Of a stretch of DNA of 6,501 bases, positions 1 to 5,496 are shown in pieces (the stretch's first letter is position 1; each line of letters begins with the position of its first letter). Below the pieces are notes generated by a model that was not told the DNA's origin, searched no databases, and saw nothing but the letters and a program-made list of their open reading frames with translations. Source of the stretch: Oscillospiraceae bacterium. Its GTDB lineage: Bacteria > Bacillota > Clostridia > Oscillospirales > Oscillospiraceae. The stretch lies in contig JAIEIQ010000210.1 in the NCBI GenBank assembly GCA_029065305.1, forward strand, positions 1 to 6,501. Direction: 5' to 3'. A program made the translations under genes and the position numbers.

Positions 1-1
1 G

Positions 2-436
2 GCGGGCCGCATCAGCCAGCCGGCCATGGCCGACAGGGGGCTGACCCTCTCCGTCCGGGCGGAGCCCGGGACGCTGTGGGGGGACGCCGCCCTGCTCCAG
101 ACCCTCCTGCAAAACCTGCTGGACAACGCCAGGAAGGCGTCGGACCCCGGCGGGCGGGTCTACCTCACCGGACGGCCCCAGGGGGACCGGTATCTGATCA
201 TCGTGGAGGACCAGGGCCGGGGCATCCCGGCGGAGGAGATCGGAAAAATTACCGAGGCCTTCTACATGGTGGACAAGTCCCGCTCCCGGGCTGAGGGGGG
301 CGCGGGGCTGGGGCTGGCCCTGTGCCGGGAGATCGCAGAACTCCACGGCGGAACCCTCCGCTTTCAGAGCGAGCTGGGCTTCGGTACACGGGCGACGGCG
401 GAGTTGGGAGGTGCGGAGCGTGCGGAAGAGGAGTGA
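2..436 (+). CDS. Sensor histidine kinase, C-terminal ATP-binding part (5' truncated)
   Basis: This is the ATP-binding (HATPase_c/GHKL) end of a two-component sensor kinase; the sensor, membrane and His-phosphoacceptor parts lie upstream of the window. The frame is open from base 2. The N box is visible as LLQTLLQNLLDNARKAS (about 109-159), followed by the G1 box DQGRGIP, an F-box-like ITEAFYMVDKSRS and the G2 box GAGLGLALC, then a terminal ELHGGTLRFQSELGFGTRATAEL strand region. All nucleotide-binding boxes look intact, so this end should be functional. It is the first visible gene of an operon with an unknown membrane protein and a VanY-type carboxypeptidase. By analogy with VanS-type kinases the system may sense envelope stress or antibiotics, but the sensor region that would show this is missing. 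Kinase identity is secure; the signal is unknown. Confidence 0.93.
   Translation, partial: AGRISQPAMADRGLTLSVRAEPGTLWGDAALLQTLLQNLLDNARKASDPGGRVYLTGRPQGDRYLIIVEDQGRGIPAEEIGKITEAFYMVDKSRSRAEGGAGLGLALCREIAELHGGTLRFQSELGFGTRATAELGGAERAEEE
406..411 (+). promoter_or_regulatory. Ribosome-binding site GGGAGG deciding GTG start at 420
   Basis: GGGAGG lies inside the kinase coding region, with an 8-base gap to the GTG at 420. It overlaps the alternative GTG at 411, which therefore cannot use it. This supports the shorter protein. Confidence 0.7.
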
Positions 437-1355
437 ACGGCTGGCGCTGGTGCTGTACCCGGCGCTGACGCTGGCGCTGGTGGCCTTGGCGATCTTTCTG
501 CCGGCAAAGCTGTCCCAGTGGAACGACCGGCTGCTGCTGGACGAGCCCCATGTCCTGCGGCAGGACGCGGAGCGGGAGGGCTTTGCCGAGAGTATGCAGC
601 TGTCCATCGGGGAGAAGCTGCTGATGACCCGCAGCGGATCCGCCTCCGTGCTGCGGCTGGAGGAGAACGAGGTGTCCGTCAGCTTCGGCATTACAGACGG
701 CAGCGCCACGGTTTACAAGGGGCAGGAGAACTACTATGTTTACACCACCGGGGTGGAGAGCACCGTGCCGCTGCCGGCGGACAGCGAGGACTATGACGCC
801 GGGGCGGAGGCCGAGAAGTGGCACGGGCGGCTGGTCCAGATCCAGGACGAGCTGCGCACCCTCTACCAGCTGGGGGCCATGCCCCAGCTGTGGAGCTCCG
901 CCGATTCGGTGGGCATCTCCTCCGGCGGACAGGTGCTGTATATGGACAGCGACACCCAGGTGGGCTTTCAGGTCTACTACGCCACCCTCAGCCGGGACCC
1001 CTACACCATGGATGTGGCGGTGGATGTGCAGTCCGGGCGGATTCTGGCTTTTACCCTCTCCTGGCCCGTGGGGGCGGAGGTGAACCTGACCTGGGGCCTG
1101 CGGGGGATGAGCAACTTCGGCGAGGGCTGGCGGGACTACTGGGGGCTGGACAGCGTGGACAGCAACTGGAGAAACAACCGGATTCTGGGCATCCTGGACA
1201 AGCAGGAGGCGACGCTCATCAGCGACGGCAGCTACAACGCCAACGCGGACATGGCCTTCTCCTACGACGGCCAGACCATCTATATTCCCATCAGCTCCGC
1301 CGCCGCCTGGGGCAGAACCTGCCAGATCCAGTGGAACAGCCGGAGCTTCGGGTGA
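420..1355 (+). CDS. Single-pass membrane protein of unknown family, between kinase and VanY
   Basis: I do not recognise this family. The 311-residue product starts with a basic tip (MRKRSER) and one hydrophobic helix (about residues 8-28, LALVLYPALTLALVALAIFL). About 280 polar residues follow, probably outside the membrane, with alternating strand-like stretches such as VLYMDSDTQVGFQVYYATL and no cysteines. A GTG also lies at 411, but the Shine-Dalgarno GGGAGG (406-411) abuts or overlaps it. It sits 8 bases before the GTG at 420, so 420 is the better start. The gene overlaps the kinase by 17 bases, implying translational coupling. An anchored extracytoplasmic protein encoded directly after a kinase resembles the layout of YycH/YycI beside WalK, which modulate the kinase. 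That role is inferred from position and topology only; I see no sequence match. Confidence 0.85.
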   Translation: MRKRSERLALVLYPALTLALVALAIFLPAKLSQWNDRLLLDEPHVLRQDAEREGFAESMQLSIGEKLLMTRSGSASVLRLEENEVSVSFGITDGSATVYKGQENYYVYTTGVESTVPLPADSEDYDAGAEAEKWHGRLVQIQDELRTLYQLGAMPQLWSSADSVGISSGGQVLYMDSDTQVGFQVYYATLSRDPYTMDVAVDVQSGRILAFTLSWPVGAEVNLTWGLRGMSNFGEGWRDYWGLDSVDSNWRNNRILGILDKQEATLISDGSYNANADMAFSYDGQTIYIPISSAAAWGRTCQIQWNSRSFG

Positions 1356-1388
1356 TTGGGCGGAGACAGAGAAGGAGGCACATCAGCA

Positions 1389-2378
1389 ATGAGAAAATAC
1401 CGCCGCAGGCGCGGCGTCTACATCCATCCAGTTCCAGTCGTCCTCGCCCTGCTGGCGGGCGCGGCGGCGGCGATCCTCTGCCTGCGGCTCCTCGGCGGGG
1501 GAGGCGGAACAGCGCCGGAGGAGGCGCCCGAGCTCCCCGGGGACACCCCGCCGCCGGTTCGGGAGGAGCTGCCGGAGCACCGGACCACCCCCTCCGGCAT
1601 CGCCTGCACCAGGACCGATCTGGGGGAGGAGGCCATCCACACCGGGGAGCTGATTCTGGTCAACAACCAGATCTTCTATCAGTTTCCGGAGGAGGAACCG
1701 CCCCTGGCCAGCGTCTACGAGGAGAAAAACGACAGCTACTACGTCCGGGATATGGAGGTGTACCTCTCCCCTGCGGCGATGGGGCCCCTCAACGAGATGT
1801 TGGAGGACTTCGTGGAGCAGGGGGGCAGCCGGACCATCAATGTAGTGGCGGGGTACCGGACAGAGGCGTATCAGCAGCACCTCTTCGAGCAGAGCGCACA
1901 GCGCAGCGGTCAGGACCACGCGGAGCGGTATGTGGCCCAGCCCGGCGGCAGCGAGCACCACACGGGCCTGGCGGCGGACCTCTCCATCCTCTACCGGGAC
2001 GGCTCCAGCGGCGACTACGACGGCTCCGGCGAGTACGCCTGGATCAACGAGAACTGCGGACGCTACGGCTGGGTGGTCCGCTACGAGGCCGGGAAGGAGG
2101 CGCTGACGGGCATCTGGGACGAGCCCTGGCACTTCCGGTATGTGGGCGTCCCCCACGCCGTCCAGATGGCCGGAGAGGGGCTGTGCATGGAGGAGTATAT
2201 CGAGTATTTGAAGGGGTTTCCCTTTGACGGGGAGCACCTTGTTGTGGAGTGCGGGGCGGGAACCTATGAGATCTGGTACACCGAGGGGGCGGAAAATGTC
2301 TACCTCCCGGACCAGGGGGAGTACACCGTCTCCGGCAACAACGTGGACGGGGTGATTGTCACCGTCCGGACGGCGTGA
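1389..2378 (+). CDS. Membrane-anchored VanY-type D-Ala-D-Ala carboxypeptidase (peptidase M15B)
   Basis: Predicted zinc peptidase that removes the terminal D-Ala from peptidoglycan stem peptides outside the membrane. The 329-residue product has a basic N-terminus (MRKYRRRRG), one hydrophobic helix (about 15-35), a Gly/Pro/Glu-rich linker and then the peptidase domain. The M15 signature SxHxxGxAxD is SEHHTGLAAD (188-197), giving zinc ligands His190 and Asp197. EPWHF supplies the catalytic Glu245 and third zinc ligand His248; GYR (155-157) is the usual substrate-side motif. About 50 residues after roughly residue 277 lie beyond the catalytic core and look beta-rich. AGGAGG (1373-1378), 10 bases before the ATG at 1389, fixes the start; an in-frame TTG at 1356 has no comparable site. 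It lies 33 bases after the preceding gene and before a strong hairpin, so it is the last gene of the kinase operon. VanY genes often accompany VanRS-like systems, but resistance cannot be claimed because no vanHAX-type genes are present here. Confidence 0.92.
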   Translation: MRKYRRRRGVYIHPVPVVLALLAGAAAAILCLRLLGGGGGTAPEEAPELPGDTPPPVREELPEHRTTPSGIACTRTDLGEEAIHTGELILVNNQIFYQFPEEEPPLASVYEEKNDSYYVRDMEVYLSPAAMGPLNEMLEDFVEQGGSRTINVVAGYRTEAYQQHLFEQSAQRSGQDHAERYVAQPGGSEHHTGLAADLSILYRDGSSGDYDGSGEYAWINENCGRYGWVVRYEAGKEALTGIWDEPWHFRYVGVPHAVQMAGEGLCMEEYIEYLKGFPFDGEHLVVECGAGTYEIWYTEGAENVYLPDQGEYTVSGNNVDGVIVTVRTA

Positions 2379-2383
2379 CGCGC

Positions 2384-2420
2384 ATCGGGGCGGACGCACT
2401 TTGTGTGCGTCCGCCCCGAT
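2384..2420 (+). terminator. Perfect 16-bp hairpin ending the kinase-VanY operon
   Basis: The arms ATCGGGGCGGACGCAC (2384-2399) and GTGCGTCCGCCCCGAT (2405-2420) pair without mismatch around a 5-base loop, TTTGT. It starts 5 bases after the VanY stop. On the + strand it is followed by a short, interrupted pyrimidine tract (CTCTTCT), which fits a rho-independent terminator with a weak U-tract. On the - strand the following bases are GC-rich with no U-tract, so for the convergent cupin gene it may act mainly as a 3'-end barrier. Confidence 0.8.
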
Positions 2421-2437
2421 CTCTTCTATCGCGCACC

Positions 2438-3454
2438 CTACTCCGGCTTATACTCCAGGGAAGTGGCATATACGCCGTACTGGCGCAGGAAGGCCAGCCG
2501 CGCCGCCGGGTCCCGGAGCCGCTCCGGCTCGCTCCTCATCACGGAGGCCAGATCCTCCAGACAGTTCTGGAGATCGTACTCCCCGCCGTAGTTGTACAGG
2601 GCAGTGTCCTCCAGCACCCGTATGGTGTAGGTGTGGTAGGGCGGGATGTCGATGATGCTGTCCCCCTCCACAATCCAGGTCTGCGGCTCGGAATTGGCGT
2701 GGGTATTCCGGACGGTGAGCTCCAGCCTGCCCCGCTGGATATAGAGCATCTCGTAGCCCCGGTGGGGATAGCCATACTCCACCTTCAGCCCCTTTTTCAG
2801 ATCCGCGTGCCAGATCTCCTTGCAGCCGGCGGTCTCCCATTTAGCCACCTTCAGCTGAATGGAGTACCCCTCGCCCTCGTGCTTTTCCCAGGCGAATTCC
2901 GGCGTGCGGCACTGGAACACCTTGCTGTGGTCCTCGGGCTCCTCCTGCCAGACGGAGGGGATCTCCCGCTTCATGGTCTTGCCCTCCCGGTACATAGCCA
3001 TGAACGCGTCGTCCTCCTTGAGGGGCTCATAGTAGGCGTTGACCATGTTTTTCTCCAGAATGCCGCCCGACATGTCAATCTCCTGGAACAACTCCCGCCA
3101 GATGGTCCCCTCCTCCAAAAACACAAAGCCGTGGGAGGTGTAGGGGGGCAGGTGGACCAGATCGCCCGCCCTGGCGATGAACCGCCTGCCGTTGACCACG
3201 CAGTCCACGCTGCCCCGGGCGACCTCAAAGGTTTCAAAGCCGTTCCTGTGCCAGTGGTAGGGGACGTCGGTGCCCTTGTGGTAGACGGTGTCGGAGAACT
3301 CATCCTTCTGCCGGGGCCCCCGGGGCAGGATAAAGTCGTTGACAACCTCGCCCCCCTCGTTGTAGTGGCGCACCCAGTCGGCGGGGTCCATCATCCTGAT
3401 GACATACTTGTGGCCGGTAAAATCTCGGATCGCTTCCATTTCCTTCAGTTCCAT
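2438..3454 (-). CDS. Two-domain cupin protein
   Basis: A cytosolic double-cupin protein of 338 residues with no signal peptide or membrane helix. The first cupin carries the full metal motif G(x)5HxH(x)4E(x)6G: Gly61, His67, His69, Glu74 and Gly81. The second motif, GDLVHLPPYTSH, gives His108 as the fourth ligand, so this barrel should bind a divalent metal. The second cupin (about residues 225-285) keeps the fold landmarks (YEMLYIQRG, then GDSIIDIPPY) but has only one His before the Glu, one place out of register, and Tyr where His108 lies in domain 1. It is probably not a standard metal site. Bicupins include dioxygenases, isomerases, decarboxylases and storage or sensor proteins; the reaction cannot be named. 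The ATG at 3466 directly abuts the AAAGG site, whereas the ATG at 3454 is well spaced from it, so 3454 is preferred. It has its own promoter with a putative TetR operator. Confidence 0.88.
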   Translation of the reverse strand: MELKEMEAIRDFTGHKYVIRMMDPADWVRHYNEGGEVVNDFILPRGPRQKDEFSDTVYHKGTDVPYHWHRNGFETFEVARGSVDCVVNGRRFIARAGDLVHLPPYTSHGFVFLEEGTIWRELFQEIDMSGGILEKNMVNAYYEPLKEDDAFMAMYREGKTMKREIPSVWQEEPEDHSKVFQCRTPEFAWEKHEGEGYSIQLKVAKWETAGCKEIWHADLKKGLKVEYGYPHRGYEMLYIQRGRLELTVRNTHANSEPQTWIVEGDSIIDIPPYHTYTIRVLEDTALYNYGGEYDLQNCLEDLASVMRSEPERLRDPAARLAFLRQYGVYATSLEYKPE

Positions 3455-3464
3455 GGGTCTGTCC

Positions 3465-3471
3465 ATCCTTT
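3465..3471 (-). promoter_or_regulatory. Ribosome-binding site GAAAGGA-type, favouring ATG at 3454
   Basis: On the - strand the sequence reads GAAAGGATGGACAGACCCATG. The first ATG (ending at 3466) has no gap from AAAGG, while the second (3454) lies about 11 bases beyond the purine core. A small G+C hairpin (3474-3478 with 3484-3488, loop of 5) sits just upstream in the leader and could affect access to this site. Confidence 0.5.
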
Positions 3472-3516
3472 CGGGCCCGCAGTGGGCCGGTTGTAATCCT
3501 GATGCGAACTTGTTTA

Positions 3517-3530
3517 TTGAACATGTTCGA
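3517..3530. promoter_or_regulatory. Putative TetR operator O1 at the cupin transcription start
   Basis: TTGAACATGTTCGA contains the perfect 10-bp palindrome GAACATGTTC. It starts 5 bases downstream of the cupin -10 box and covers the predicted +1 (near 3528), a position where bound repressor would block initiation. The same 14-bp motif recurs at 4410-4423 and 4441-4454. Assignment to the neighbouring TetR protein is inferred from proximity and symmetry. Confidence 0.75.
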
Positions 3531-3534
3531 TTTT

Positions 3535-3563
3535 ATAGTATAACAAACCGGTCCGTTTGTCAA
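3535..3563 (-). promoter_or_regulatory. Sigma-A-type promoter of the cupin gene
   Basis: On the - strand, TTGACA (3558-3563) is followed by a 17-base spacer and TACTAT (3535-3540). The -35 is a full consensus match, the -10 is close to consensus and the spacer is ideal. The predicted start is near 3528, leaving a leader of about 70 bases. The promoter lies in the 120-base gap after the tetR stop, so cupin can be transcribed independently of tetR; no convincing terminator separates them. Confidence 0.8.
3543..3560. repeat. 18-bp inverted repeat within the cupin promoter
   Basis: ACAAAC (3543-3548) and GTTTGT (3555-3560) are exact inverted copies around CGGTCC, which overlaps the palindrome ACCGGT. 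The repeat fills most of the -35/-10 spacer and touches the -35 box. Its geometry (6-base gap) differs from the GAACnnGTTC operators, so it may be a site for another regulator or chance symmetry. Confidence 0.45.
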
Positions 3564-3577
3564 TCCCCATTTCCCCC

Positions 3578-4324
3578 TCAGGGGTTGATCGCCGAGATCT
3601 GGCGCAGCCAGTAGCTGTGGCTGTTGGCGGTGGCCTGCTGGAGGGAGGCGTCCAGCCGCCGCACATACGCCCAGATCATCTCCTCCGGCGGACAGTCCTG
3701 AAGGGTCCGGCAGATCTCCTCCGCGACGCCCTTGCTCCGGTCGTCCCGCAGGCGGATGTCCGCCTCGGGGATAAAGTGGTTCATCGCCGTCTGGCAGATA
3801 AGGTAGGGGATCTCCTCGTAGCTGATGGTGGGAAACAGGCCGTCCGCCTTCTTGAGGATCACCGTCTTCTCCATCATGTAGGGGAGGTACTTGGAGTAGA
3901 GCAGGCAGTCGTCCTCCGTGGCGGTGAAGTGGTAGATCTCCTGGAGGGCGCTGATGAGGACCATGGGGCGGTTGAAGAGGTGGTTAAAGAAGAAATCCTT
4001 CCGCAGGGAGTCCAGATAGAACTCCCAGTAGCCGTGCTCCTGCAAAAAGCGGAAGAATACGCGCACAGCGGCCAGATCGTAGAGAATCGGGTCCTCCTGG
4101 AAGGTGACCCACTTCGAGAGCGGTGAGTTCGCGTAGGTATCCAGAAGAGAGAGCACCTGGGCGCCCAGGTACTCCTTACTGGCAAAATAGTGGTTGACCA
4201 TGCCCAGCGCGGCGCCGGCCCGCTCCGCGATCTGGCGGACGCTGGTATTCTGGAAGCCGTTCTGGCGGAACAGCTCCAGCGCCGCTGTCAGTATGTTGTA
4301 CATCGCCTGTTCACGCTTACGCAT
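3578..4324 (-). CDS. TetR/AcrR-family transcriptional regulator
   Basis: A 248-residue, one-component regulator. The N-terminal TetR DNA-binding domain is clear: helix 1 (YNILTAALELFRQNGF, about 9-24) and the helix-turn-helix SVRQIAERAGAALGMVNHYF (about 28-47), ending in the family's KEYLG. The remaining 190 residues are the ligand-binding and dimer domain, too divergent to assign a ligand. GGAGG (4331-4335), 6 bases before the ATG at 4324, fixes the start; the frame stays open upstream to 4438, but that stretch runs across the divergent promoter region and has no such site. The gene lies between the cupin gene (same strand) and the ABC transporter (divergent). Three copies of a palindrome at both flanking promoters suggest that it represses both and possibly itself. 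Role inferred; family secure. Confidence 0.94.
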   Translation of the reverse strand: MRKREQAMYNILTAALELFRQNGFQNTSVRQIAERAGAALGMVNHYFASKEYLGAQVLSLLDTYANSPLSKWVTFQEDPILYDLAAVRVFFRFLQEHGYWEFYLDSLRKDFFFNHLFNRPMVLISALQEIYHFTATEDDCLLYSKYLPYMMEKTVILKKADGLFPTISYEEIPYLICQTAMNHFIPEADIRLRDDRSKGVAEEICRTLQDCPPEEMIWAYVRRLDASLQQATANSHSYWLRQISAINP

Positions 4325-4380
4325 AATTTTCCTCCACAGCCCCAATATCCTGTCAATAGACGACAAAAACCTGCATAAAA

Positions 4381-4409
4381 ATAAAAAGTCAAATCCGGGG
4401 TCTTGACAA
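4381..4409 (-). promoter_or_regulatory. Possible tetR promoter sharing -35 bases with the transporter promoter
   Basis: On the - strand, TTGTCA (4404-4409) is followed by a 17-base spacer and TTTTAT (4381-4386). The -35 matches 5 of 6 consensus bases and the -10 only 4 of 6, lacking the conserved A at position 2, so this is a weak call. The -35 occupies almost the same bases as the divergent TTGACA at 4403-4408 and abuts operator O2. The predicted start near 4374 would give a leader of about 50 bases. No better tetR promoter was found in 4325-4402. Confidence 0.35.
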
Positions 4410-4431
4410 TTGAACGCGTTCGTTGTATCAT
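4403..4431 (+). promoter_or_regulatory. Sigma-A-type promoter of the ABC transporter operon
   Basis: TTGACA (4403-4408), a 17-base spacer and TATCAT (4426-4431) form a near-consensus promoter, with the start expected near 4438. The spacer contains operator O2 almost exactly, so a bound repressor and RNA polymerase should exclude each other. The leader to the GTG at 4546 is about 108 bases and contains operator O3. Confidence 0.85.
4410..4423. promoter_or_regulatory. Putative TetR operator O2 in the transporter promoter spacer
   Basis: TTGAACGCGTTCGT has the perfect 10-bp palindrome GAACGCGTTC at its core. It lies between the -35 and -10 boxes. It differs from O1 and O3 only in the two central bases and the last base. 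Confidence 0.78.
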
Positions 4432-4440
4432 ATTCCATTA

Positions 4441-4454
4441 TTGAACACGTTCGA
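4441..4454. promoter_or_regulatory. Putative TetR operator O3 just downstream of the transporter start
   Basis: TTGAACACGTTCGA has matching half sites GAAC and GTTC around an asymmetric AC centre. Its centre is 31 bp from that of O2, close to three helical turns, so two dimers would lie on the same DNA face. It begins a few bases after the predicted transcription start. Confidence 0.75.
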
Positions 4455-4533
4455 TTATTTGGGGATTCATTTTATTGTACTTGAATCCGGCACCACTGTC
4501 AAGCCTCTGCGGACAGTGTTCAAACCGCTCAAG

Positions 4534-4538
4534 GGAGG
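4534..4538 (+). promoter_or_regulatory. Ribosome-binding site GGAGG deciding GTG start at 4546
   Basis: GGAGG lies 7 bases before the GTG at 4546. The reading frame can be extended upstream to a GTG at 4423, but that codon lies within the promoter and operator, upstream of the predicted transcript start, so the shorter protein is correct if the promoter call holds. Confidence 0.8.
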
Positions 4539-4545
4539 GAAATTT

Positions 4546-5493
4546 GTGGCACGGTATATTTTCAAGCGCCTTCTCCTGATGATCCCCGTCATTCTGGGGA
4601 TTTCGCTGCTGGTATTCACCATGATGGACATGTCCCCCGGCGACCCGGCGCAGATCATTCTGGGCATCAAGGCCACGCCGGAGGCCCTGGCGGACCTGCG
4701 GGCCCAGATGGGCCTGGATCAGCCCTTCTGGACGCGGTACCTCTCGTTTCTCACCAACGCGCTCCGGGGCGACTTCGGCTCCTCCTGGCGGACCAACCTG
4801 CCGGTGCTCCAGGAGATCATGGAGCGCCTGCCCAACACCATCCGCCTGGCCCTGGGGGCCATGTTCCTGATGGTGCTGGTCGGCATCCCGGTGGGCATCC
4901 TCTCGGCGGTGAAGCAGTACTCCCTGCTGGACAACCTGACTCTGACGGGGGCGCTGATCTTCTCCTCTATGCCCGCCTTCTGGCTGGGGACCCTGCTGAT
5001 TCTGCTCTTCGCCCTGAAGCTCTCCTGGCTGCCCACCATGGGGGACGGCTCCTTTGCCGGCTACATTCTGCCCTGGGTGACGCTGGCGGCGTCCTCCCTT
5101 GCCACCCTGGTGCGGATGACCCGCTCAAGCATGCTGGAGGTCATCCGGGCGGACTACATCAAAATGGCCCGGGCCAAGGGGGCCAATGAGCGGCAGGTTA
5201 TCTTCCGCCACGCCCTGCGCAACGCGCTGCTCCCCATTGTGACCATTGTGGGCATGAACTTCGCCAGCCTGCTGGGGGGCACGGTGATTATTGAAACCGT
5301 CTTTACCCTCAACGGCCTGGGATCTCTGGCCATCACCTCCGTGCGGCAGCTGGACGTGCCCATGGTCATGGCGGAGGTGCTGTTCATCGCCCTGACCACC
5401 AGCGCCGTCAACCTGATCGTGGATGTGCTGTATGTGTACATCGACCCGCGGCTCAAGAGCCAGTACGTCAAAGCCAGGAAAGCGAGGACTTGA
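4546..5493 (+). CDS. ABC transporter permease, DppB/OppB family
   Basis: First of two membrane subunits of a peptide/nickel/opine-type ABC importer. The 315-residue length is typical for the family. The classic N-terminus MARYIFKRLLLMIPVILGIS leads into helix 1 and the periplasmic-type loop SPGDPA...LGLDQPF-like region (here MGLDQPFWTRY), then GDFGSSW (75-81). Further hydrophobic helices lie at about 100-122, 133-160, 173-190, 228-250 and 275-300. The EAA coupling loop that contacts the ATPases is DYIKMARAKGANERQVIF (203-220), followed by HALRNALLP; the end DVLYVYIDPRL is also standard. It pairs with the next gene, 3 bases downstream. Substrate (peptide, glutathione, nickel chelate or other) cannot be told from permeases. 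Transcription is predicted from the TetR-operator promoter upstream. Confidence 0.95.
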   Translation: MARYIFKRLLLMIPVILGISLLVFTMMDMSPGDPAQIILGIKATPEALADLRAQMGLDQPFWTRYLSFLTNALRGDFGSSWRTNLPVLQEIMERLPNTIRLALGAMFLMVLVGIPVGILSAVKQYSLLDNLTLTGALIFSSMPAFWLGTLLILLFALKLSWLPTMGDGSFAGYILPWVTLAASSLATLVRMTRSSMLEVIRADYIKMARAKGANERQVIFRHALRNALLPIVTIVGMNFASLLGGTVIIETVFTLNGLGSLAITSVRQLDVPMVMAEVLFIALTTSAVNLIVDVLYVYIDPRLKSQYVKARKART

Positions 5494-5496
5494 CCG

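Noticed and set aside
1470..1490. Possible lipobox at the VanY N-terminus (AAAILC)
   Set aside because: Leu directly before Cys does not fit the lipobox, which needs a small residue there; an uncleaved membrane anchor is more likely.
818..2227. 469-codon + frame overlapping the unknown membrane protein and VanY
   Set aside because: Out of frame with two well-supported genes, and its product is Gly/Arg/Pro-rich shadow sequence.
1383..2399. Long open frame on the - strand opposite the VanY gene
   Set aside because: It is a GC-rich shadow: the + strand encodes intact M15 motifs with a good ribosome-binding site, while the - product is low-complexity and motif-free.
2375..3496. 373-codon + frame opposite the cupin gene
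   Set aside because: The cupin metal motifs, promoter and ribosome-binding site all support the - strand; the + product has no motif.
3506..3515. GAACTTGTTT, a possible fourth TetR-type operator in the cupin leader
   Set aside because: One half site is imperfect, the TT...CG flanks of the other three copies are missing, and the 13-bp spacing to O1 would crowd two dimers.
3573..3584. CCCC-CTCA-GGGG as a terminator after tetR
   Set aside because: A stem of only four pairs and no U-tract on the - strand; too weak to call.
4512..4523. GACAGTGTTCAA, a possible further operator in the transporter leader
   Set aside because: Only the GTTCAA half site matches; the other half is not GAAC and the site is not in phase with O2/O3.
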